From a virus, in the IMG/VR virus record IMGVR_UViG_3300045885_000315, positions 1 through 51,630 of that record: DNA of 51,630 bases. One strand, written 5' to 3'. How positions within the stretch are numbered: the first letter of the stretch is position 1; each line of letters begins with the position of its first letter. Below are positions 46,820 to 51,630 of the stretch, one piece after another. The position numbers were made by a program, and so were the translations under genes. The notes under the pieces were generated by a model. That model saw only the letters and a program-made list of their open reading frames with translations. It was not told the origin of the DNA and ran no database searches.

Positions 46820-48106
46820 ATGAATGCACCCACTTTTCAGGAAATCAAATCCGCCATTGAGGGCATGAATTCTGCCTTCGACGTGTACAAGCAGACCAAC
46901 GAGCAGCGACTCGAGGCCGTCAAGAGCGGCAACGAAGCGCTGGCGAAAGAACTCGACGGCAAGCTCAAGAAGATCGACGCCGACATCCAGAAGTTCAGCG
47001 ATCTGAAGACGCTGCTCGAGACCGAGCAGAAGTTGATCCGCGAGCGCATCGAAGAACTGGAGTCGCGCGCCTCGACGCCCGGAAAAACCACGCTGGAAGT
47101 GACGCAGGACGAGCAGAAAGAAGCCTTCATCGGATGGATCCGCAGCAAGGGCGCTTCGATGGAACACGAGCAGAAGATGCGCCAGTGTGAGAAGAAACTC
47201 ATCGACATGAAGGACATCACGGTGGGTACACCTTCGGCCGGCGGCTACGCTCTGCCGAAGACGATCGTCCAGGCGATTATGGATCTGGAAATCAAGCTCT
47301 CGCCTGTCCGTCGCCTGATCCCTGCGGTTCAGGTCGGGACCACGGACTTCCACGAATTGATCGGACTACGAGGGGCGAGTTCTGGCTGGGTTGGTGAAAC
47401 CGGAACACGAACGGCGACCAACACGCCGACCTTGCGCGACATTCTTCCGACCTTCGGAGAGTTGTATGCCTACCCGCAGGTTTCGGAGTGGTCGCTCGAC
47501 GACCTCGGGTTCAATGTCGAGAACTGGCTGACCAAGAACATCGCCGACGAGTTCTCGTATCAGGAAGGCCTCGCCGTGATCAGCGGAAACGGAACCAACA
47601 AGCCGACAGGCATGTTGAACACCCCGCCGACGGCAGTCGCCGACTGGCCGATCTCCCGTGCCGCGGCGGTGTATCAATACGTCAACAACACGACCTCGCC
47701 GACCGCGCTCGACCCGGACAAGTTGATCGACCTGGTCTATGCGCTGAACTCTGCATATCGCTCGGGATCCTCTTACGTCATGAACTCGCTGACGACGGGC
47801 GGAGTCCGTAAGCTCAAGGACCAGAACAACCAGTATCTCTGGCAGCCTTCCGTGCAGGCCGGCCAGCCGAACATGCTCAACGGCTATCCCGTCGAAACAT
47901 GGGAAGACCTCGACGACGTTGCGCAGAACAAGTTTCCGGTCGCATTCGGCAATTTCCCGAAGGGCTACCTCCTTGTCGACCGGATCGGTATGCGGATCAC
48001 GCGCGACAATGTCACCACTCCCGGTTATGTGAAGTTCTACGTCCGGCGCCGTGAAGGTGGCATCGTTCTCGACAACAACGCCATCAAGTGGATCCGCACG
48101 ATCTAG
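46820..48106 (+). CDS. Major capsid protein (HK97 fold)
   Basis: A 428-residue protein. Residues about 1-130 are a coiled-coil delta domain (QKLIRERIEELESRAS) expected to be cut off by the protease. The mature part begins near GTPSAGGYALPKTIV, and has FHELIGLRGASSGWVGETG, then TFGELYAYPQVSEWSLDD and a late GNFPKGYLLVDRIGMRI. All are usual for HK97 gp5-type capsids. The ATG has a weak ribosome site (gagga). A second hairpin follows the stop. Confidence 0.95.
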   Translation: MNAPTFQEIKSAIEGMNSAFDVYKQTNEQRLEAVKSGNEALAKELDGKLKKIDADIQKFSDLKTLLETEQKLIRERIEELESRASTPGKTTLEVTQDEQKEAFIGWIRSKGASMEHEQKMRQCEKKLIDMKDITVGTPSAGGYALPKTIVQAIMDLEIKLSPVRRLIPAVQVGTTDFHELIGLRGASSGWVGETGTRTATNTPTLRDILPTFGELYAYPQVSEWSLDDLGFNVENWLTKNIADEFSYQEGLAVISGNGTNKPTGMLNTPPTAVADWPISRAAAVYQYVNNTTSPTALDPDKLIDLVYALNSAYRSGSSYVMNSLTTGGVRKLKDQNNQYLWQPSVQAGQPNMLNGYPVETWEDLDDVAQNKFPVAFGNFPKGYLLVDRIGMRITRDNVTTPGYVKFYVRRREGGIVLDNNAIKWIRTI

Positions 48107-48125
48107 TCATAGACCGCGTCTACTG

Positions 48126-48145
48126 GGGCGGGCTCCGGTCCGCCC
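48126..48145 (+). terminator. Likely terminator after the capsid gene
   Basis: GGGCGG (48126-48131), loop GCTCCGGT, CCGCCC (48140-48145), then TTTCGATTT. The stem is strong but the T run is interrupted, so it may be a weak terminator. It begins 20 bases after the capsid stop. A basic 35-codon frame follows (48159-48266) without a ribosome site and is not called as a gene. Confidence 0.5.
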
Positions 48146-48222
48146 TTTCGATTTCGCGATGAAGAAACAGAAGAAGCCACGGCGCCCTCGCAAAAAAGGG
48201 CCAGCCCCGGAAAACAAATCCT

Positions 48223-48861
48223 TTGTACGAGCACCCGAAAATAAATCCCCTACGCCTCTCCGTTGATCCGATCCCACTCGACGACCTGGACGTGGGAACG
48301 CTGATGGCCCACGCCAACATCGATCACGACGAGTGGGAAATGCTGCTGGTGAAATACCTTCCGGCGGCAGTGGAGAATTTCGAGAACGACACGCATCGGA
48401 CCGCTATACGTCGCGCTCATCGCTGGGTGCTCGATCGGTTTCCCTATTCGCCGGGTCATATCCGTCTGCCTCGTGGCAAAACGACCAGTGTCGAGAGCAT
48501 CGCCTATAGCCTGAATGGCGAGACCGTCCTGCTGACCGGTCCATCGCTGAGCCCTTCGGGTTCGGACTTTCAGGAGGACCTGAACGGCGAAGACGGCGGG
48601 GTGATCATGCCGCCACGTGGACAGTCTTGGCCTTCAGCCGACTCCGATGTCCCCGCGCCGGTAGTGATCGCCTTCAACGCCGGATACGATTGGTCGGACC
48701 TGCCGTTCGGCATCCTGCAGGCGATTCTCTTTAAGGCGACAGACCACGTCGAATTCAGGGGCACCGCGGATATACCGCGCAATCAGGACGTCAATCAGCG
48801 CGCATGGGACCGGCTAATCAGCCCATACGTGCTGACGCGGACCTATGGAATATGCGATTGA
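48223..48861 (+). CDS. Head-tail connector (gp6-like adaptor)
   Basis: A 212-residue protein with probable TTG start. It matches the phage gp6/phiE125 gp8-type adaptor: HANIDHDEWEMLLVKYLPAAVE, DRFPYSPGHIRLPRGKTTSVESIAYSL, then a late WDRLISPYVLTRTY. It forms the ring under the portal. The length is normal. The methyltransferase at 48852 overlaps its end. The next structural partner (head closure) is not here but at 750. Confidence 0.82.
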   Translation: MYEHPKINPLRLSVDPIPLDDLDVGTLMAHANIDHDEWEMLLVKYLPAAVENFENDTHRTAIRRAHRWVLDRFPYSPGHIRLPRGKTTSVESIAYSLNGETVLLTGPSLSPSGSDFQEDLNGEDGGVIMPPRGQSWPSADSDVPAPVVIAFNAGYDWSDLPFGILQAILFKATDHVEFRGTADIPRNQDVNQRAWDRLISPYVLTRTYGICD

Positions 48862-49310
48862 ATCTCGGTGCCTGCGACCGGAAGGTTCCAGGCTTCCTGT
48901 CTGTGGATATTGTTCCGCCGGCTGACTTCGTTGCCGACCTTTCGAAGCCGTGGCCCTGGCCGGACTCCAGCGTCGATGAGGTCGCGGCCTTCGACATCAT
49001 CGAGCACCTGCCCGACAAGCGGCACACGATGAATGAACTCTGGCGGGTTCTAAAGAACGGGGCGCGCGCATCGATTGGAGTGCCAACGGTTCGAGGCGTC
49101 GGCAGCGTGTGCGACCCAACGCACGTGTCGTACTGGTCCGCGGGCGACTTCGAGTATTACGAAAAGGGCAACTTCGCGCGGGAGAGATTCCGGAGTTACT
49201 ACGGGATCGTCGCGGACTTCAGGATCGTTTCGCTCTCTCAGGACATGTACAAGAACCGATTCGACGAGGAAGTTTGGAAAGCGTCAGTCGTCCTCGAGGC
49301 TGTAAAGTGA
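48852..49310 (+). CDS. SAM-dependent methyltransferase (class I)
   Basis: A 152-residue enzyme starting at MRLNLGACDRK (an in-frame ATG further up is less likely). It has the usual SAM motif I (LNLGACDRK), then VDIVPPADFVADLSKPWPWPDSSVD and AAFDIIEHLPDKRHTMNELWRVLKNG, a type seen in sugar and small-molecule methyltransferases near glycosyltransferases. It overlaps the connector stop, so it is translated within the head operon. The most likely substrate is a sugar of the glycan island. Confidence 0.82.
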   Translation: MRLNLGACDRKVPGFLSVDIVPPADFVADLSKPWPWPDSSVDEVAAFDIIEHLPDKRHTMNELWRVLKNGARASIGVPTVRGVGSVCDPTHVSYWSAGDFEYYEKGNFARERFRSYYGIVADFRIVSLSQDMYKNRFDEEVWKASVVLEAVK

Positions 49311-49492
49311 GCACCGCTGCCGATATCGCCGACGTTCATAACGCGGAATCGAAACTTCGACTCAAGCCGCACCTAGCAACTCAGTCTCTGTCTTTCACTG
49401 TGGTGGGCGAGGGGCCTCTACGCGTCACGCTCGAGGAGTTGTTGACAGCAGAGACCGTCGAGACGCTCAGAAAGCTGGGCATTCTGCAATGA
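49307..49492 (+). CDS. Small protein inside the glycan island
   Basis: A 61-residue protein with GTG start overlapping the methyltransferase stop (GTGA), and its own stop overlapping the glycosyltransferase ATG (ATGA). It has SKLRLKPHLATQSLSFTVVGEG, then LEELLTAETVETLRKLGIL. Small proteins of this shape are seen in phage head regions, but no role is known. It may be a leftover part of the connector operon. Confidence 0.55.
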   Translation: MSTAADIADVHNAESKLRLKPHLATQSLSFTVVGEGPLRVTLEELLTAETVETLRKLGILQ

Positions 49493-50172
49493 GTAATCTT
49501 GCTGTCGTCATCCCTTCCAGGACGCTCTCCAACATGAAACCATGCGTCGAGGCGGTTCAAAAGCACGAGCCGGAGGCGCAGATCTTTGTCGTCGACGACG
49601 GGATCGTCGATCGGCCGGTGCCGAGCCAGGGGATGATGTACATCAACGGCATATCCCCTTTCTGCTTCGCCAGGAACTGTAACCTCGGGATTCTTATGGC
49701 GCACGATAGAGATGTCGTTCTGCTCAACGATGACGCGCTCCTGGAGACGCCCGGCGGGTTCTCGCTGATGCAGGGGGTCGCCGAAGAGAATCCCAGCATT
49801 GGGGTGATTTCCTCCACAACGAACGTCGCCGGAAATCTGAACCAGCAACCTAAGGGCGTTGGATTGCGGTTCGAGTTGCACCGGAGCATCGCTTTCGTCT
49901 GCGTGCTTATCCCGCGGCGAACGATCCTCCTGCTGGGCGGACTGGATGAGCGATTCGGCGGCACCCTGCCCGACGGGCGCAGGATCTACGGCTGGGAGGA
50001 CAACGACTATGTGCGGCGGGTTCGAAGCGCAGGCCTGCGCGTGGCTATCCACGATGGCTGCTATGTCGACCATGGCAGCTTAAGGAGCACATTCCGCGGC
50101 GATCCCCGATCGGCAGGAGATATTTCCGCAGGTGCCGAAGTCTACCGGGCGAAGTGGGGCGATCTTAAGTGA
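49489..50172 (+). CDS. Family 2-like glycosyltransferase
   Basis: A 227-residue GT-A enzyme: AVVIPSRTLSN at the start, FVVDDG, FARNCNLGI, then VVLLNDDALL with the metal-binding acids, GGLDERFGG, and YGWEDNDYVRRVRSAG with the catalytic acid. The order is that of rhamnosyl- or general GT2 transferases. No membrane helix. It overlaps both neighbours (ATGA, GTGA). Sugar and acceptor cannot be given. It differs from the other GT2 at 106, so the island makes at least two linkages. Confidence 0.85.
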   Translation: MSNLAVVIPSRTLSNMKPCVEAVQKHEPEAQIFVVDDGIVDRPVPSQGMMYINGISPFCFARNCNLGILMAHDRDVVLLNDDALLETPGGFSLMQGVAEENPSIGVISSTTNVAGNLNQQPKGVGLRFELHRSIAFVCVLIPRRTILLLGGLDERFGGTLPDGRRIYGWEDNDYVRRVRSAGLRVAIHDGCYVDHGSLRSTFRGDPRSAGDISAGAEVYRAKWGDLK

Positions 50173-50705
50173 AGCTTTTCCTCAGTCCGCACAACGACGA
50201 TGAGACGCTTTTCGGTGCGTTTACTATTCTGCGCGAGCGTCCGATGGTTGTCGTCTGCCTCGACTCTTACGTCCAGGTCAATCGTGGCTCCCAGAACTGC
50301 AATGCCGATGCGCGCAGGCTGGAAACCATCGCGGCCATGAAGATTCTGAATCCGGACCGGCCGCCCGTCTTCCTTGGGTTTCGCGATGATTCAATCTACA
50401 GCCTTGAGTTGGAGGATGCGCTCAAGCAGTTCGGTCAGCCTGAAATGGTTTACGCGCCTGCAATCGAGACCGGTGGCCATGAACAGCACAACCTTATCGG
50501 AGCTCTCGCTCGTCGCGTGTTCAAAAATGGCCAGCATTACATGACCTACACCAAGGCAGGGAAGTCCACAGGTCGACCGGTGCCGTACGAGCCGGAATGG
50601 CCGCTGCTTAAGCTTCGCGCGCTGGCCTGCTACCAGTCGCAGATTACGCACCCGGCAAATGCCGAGCACTTTCTTCGGGATCAGTTCGAATACACGCAAT
50701 GCTGA
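50169..50705 (+). CDS. PIG-L (LmbE-like) N-deacetylase
   Basis: A 178-residue enzyme with GTG start. It has the zinc site of the PIG-L family: SPHNDDETL (His8, Asp10/11, the latter catalytic), and a later GGHEQHNLIGALA with His104 and His107. The Arg-Glu pair of the second motif (RRLETIAAMKIL) is also visible. Family members remove N-acetyl groups, most often from GlcNAc-containing lipids or glycans. In this island it points to amino sugars in the final product. Confidence 0.85.
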   Translation: MKLFLSPHNDDETLFGAFTILRERPMVVVCLDSYVQVNRGSQNCNADARRLETIAAMKILNPDRPPVFLGFRDDSIYSLELEDALKQFGQPEMVYAPAIETGGHEQHNLIGALARRVFKNGQHYMTYTKAGKSTGRPVPYEPEWPLLKLRALACYQSQITHPANAEHFLRDQFEYTQC

Positions 50706-51496
50706 AAAAGGTTTTCGTCCAGTGCCTGTTTGGCCAGCCGTTCCCGTGGACGGATGAGTACTTTGAGAACTTCCGAAGGCTAGCGCCTTGCGGCTGGTAC
50801 CTGCGAGTGTTCACGCCGAATCCGCTGCCGGAGGCCGAGAACATCGACGTCATCCCCATGACGCTCGCGGAGTATGACGGTCTCGTCGAGAAGCATTGTG
50901 GCGTTCAGGTGAAAAACTTCCTGAACAGCCGCGGGGTTCCCAATAAGCTGACGAGTGATCACTATCCGGCGCAAGGCTGGATTTTTCAGGACTTCCTGAA
51001 GGACGCCGACTATGTGGGGATCACCAACTGGGATTGCTGCTACGGCAAGCTTTCGAAGTGGCTGCCCGACTCCGAACTACAGAATTACGAAATCTGGAGC
51101 GATGACCCTTGCGGTTTCAACGGGATCTTTACCTTGTTCGAAAATACGGAGCCCGCGCTCAATCTGTTCCGTGAAGTCGAGAACTGGAAGCACCATTTCA
51201 CAGTTCACGAGCCCTGCGCGTTCGACGAGATCCGATTCAGCGAGATTCTGAGAAAGGCCAGCGCCGACGGCCGTATCGCCTGGGGACGTCCGGACCACTT
51301 CCCGTTCCATAGCTATGACAGGCTTGTGATGCACCAGCCGAAGCCGCACCTGTACTTCGAGGAAGACGGGGCGCTGATCGAGTGGTACGAGGACCGAACG
51401 CATCCGCCGTCGACAAAGAGGCACTACGGGCGGGAGATTCCACTGTTCCACTTCTCCAAGACGAAGCGATGGCCGATCGGATCGAGGCCGGAATGA
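50699..51496 (+). CDS. Glycosyltransferase-like protein (possibly DUF6625)
   Basis: A 265-residue protein that seems to have a GT-A type fold without GT2 signatures. A hydrophobic strand (KKVFVQCLFGQPFPW) opens it, a helical section (KLTSDHYPAQGWIFQDFLKD) follows, and YVGITNWDCCYGKL could hold the metal-binding acid. WGRPDHFPFHSY and PLFHFSKTKRWPIG lie near the end. The pattern resembles DUF6625-type glycosyltransferases, but the match is by eye. It follows the deacetylase with an overlap and precedes a methyltransferase. Confidence 0.6.
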   Translation: MLKKVFVQCLFGQPFPWTDEYFENFRRLAPCGWYLRVFTPNPLPEAENIDVIPMTLAEYDGLVEKHCGVQVKNFLNSRGVPNKLTSDHYPAQGWIFQDFLKDADYVGITNWDCCYGKLSKWLPDSELQNYEIWSDDPCGFNGIFTLFENTEPALNLFREVENWKHHFTVHEPCAFDEIRFSEILRKASADGRIAWGRPDHFPFHSYDRLVMHQPKPHLYFEEDGALIEWYEDRTHPPSTKRHYGREIPLFHFSKTKRWPIGSRPE

Positions 51497-51630
51497 GCGC
51501 GCTGGTCGACCAGTCTTACTGGAACGCGCGTTATCGCGCAGGCCACGGCAGCGGTGCCGGGTCGAACGATGTCGCGTGTACCAGAAAGGCTCGCTGGCTG
51601 ACCGGACTTCCCGGTATTCGAACAATCACT
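51493..51630 (+). CDS. Methyltransferase (partial, cut by the window end)
   Basis: The first 46 codons of a protein beginning MSALVDQSYWNARYRAGHG, then SGAGSNDVACTRKARWL. That opening (YW-x-RY ... SG-x-GS) is common in class I SAM methyltransferases associated with sugars. The SAM-binding motif lies beyond the edge, so this is tentative. The ATG overlaps the stop of the previous gene (ATGA). It would be the second methyltransferase of the island. Confidence 0.6.
   Translation, partial: MSALVDQSYWNARYRAGHGSGAGSNDVACTRKARWLTGLPGIRTIT

Noticed and set aside
48159-48266. 35-codon Lys/Arg-rich frame after the capsid gene
   Set aside because: No ribosome site, directly follows a terminator-like hairpin and overlaps the connector start. 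Could be real but not supported.

Overview
The window is almost entirely a tailed-phage genome: a siphovirus with an HK97-type head, lying in a moderately GC-rich sequence of about 51.6 kb. The HK97-type packaging and head genes (HNH, TerS, TerL, portal, S78 protease, capsid), the siphoviral tail genes (tail tube, G/GT chaperones, long tape measure), an Erf/exonuclease recombination pair and a divergent repressor/Cro-like switch all fit a temperate phage. No host genes, tRNAs, rRNAs or CRISPR arrays are visible. The host cannot be named. Sec signal peptides joined to Kelch, fibronectin III and beta-helix domains suggest a Gram-negative environmental bacterium, and this is inference only.

Layout. 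1-3465: the end of a sugar-modification island, then head-tail joining and tail-completion genes, the major tail protein and the tail assembly chaperones with a clear -1 frameshift site. 3466-20340: tape measure, tail tip, a duplicated tail protein, fibre-like proteins, two exported beta-helix proteins, a cupin and a fibre-like protein with eleven 20-residue repeats. 20337-21820: lysis genes (transglycosylase and holin) and two small proteins. 21804-34019, minus strand: a long early operon with mostly ATGA, GTGA or TGATG junctions, carrying zinc-ribbon proteins, an IS1595-type transposase, a DNA methyltransferase, an SNF2-type helicase, a YqaJ/lambda-type exonuclease, an Erf annealing protein and a Cro-like regulator. 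34021-37609, plus strand: the CI-like repressor, small membrane proteins, an excisionase-like HTH protein and small zinc proteins. 37946-42615: PD-(D/E)XK nuclease, primase-helicase, a repeat-rich candidate origin, RusA-like resolvase and an HNH nuclease. 42691-48861: packaging and head genes. 48852-51630: methyltransferase, glycosyltransferases and PIG-L deacetylase, cut by the window end.

The two window ends belong to the same neighbourhood. Capsid and connector genes near the right end would be followed by head-tail joining genes at the left end, with the glycan island between them. The window is therefore probably a near-complete, circularly permuted (or arbitrarily opened) genome. The two broken genes at the edges do not join in one frame, so some sequence is missing between them.

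The most unusual points are: (1) a five- to seven-gene glycan synthesis and tailoring island inside the structural operon, which may decorate the virion or the host surface; (2) two phage genes with Sec signal peptides in the tail region; (3) an IS1595-type transposase coupled into the early operon of a phage that has a lysogeny switch and an excisionase-like gene but no recognisable integrase; (4) a candidate replication origin made of related GACAC...GTGTC hairpins next to the primase-helicase; and (5) a textbook AAAAAAC frameshift site. All functions are read from sequence by eye; no database search was possible.
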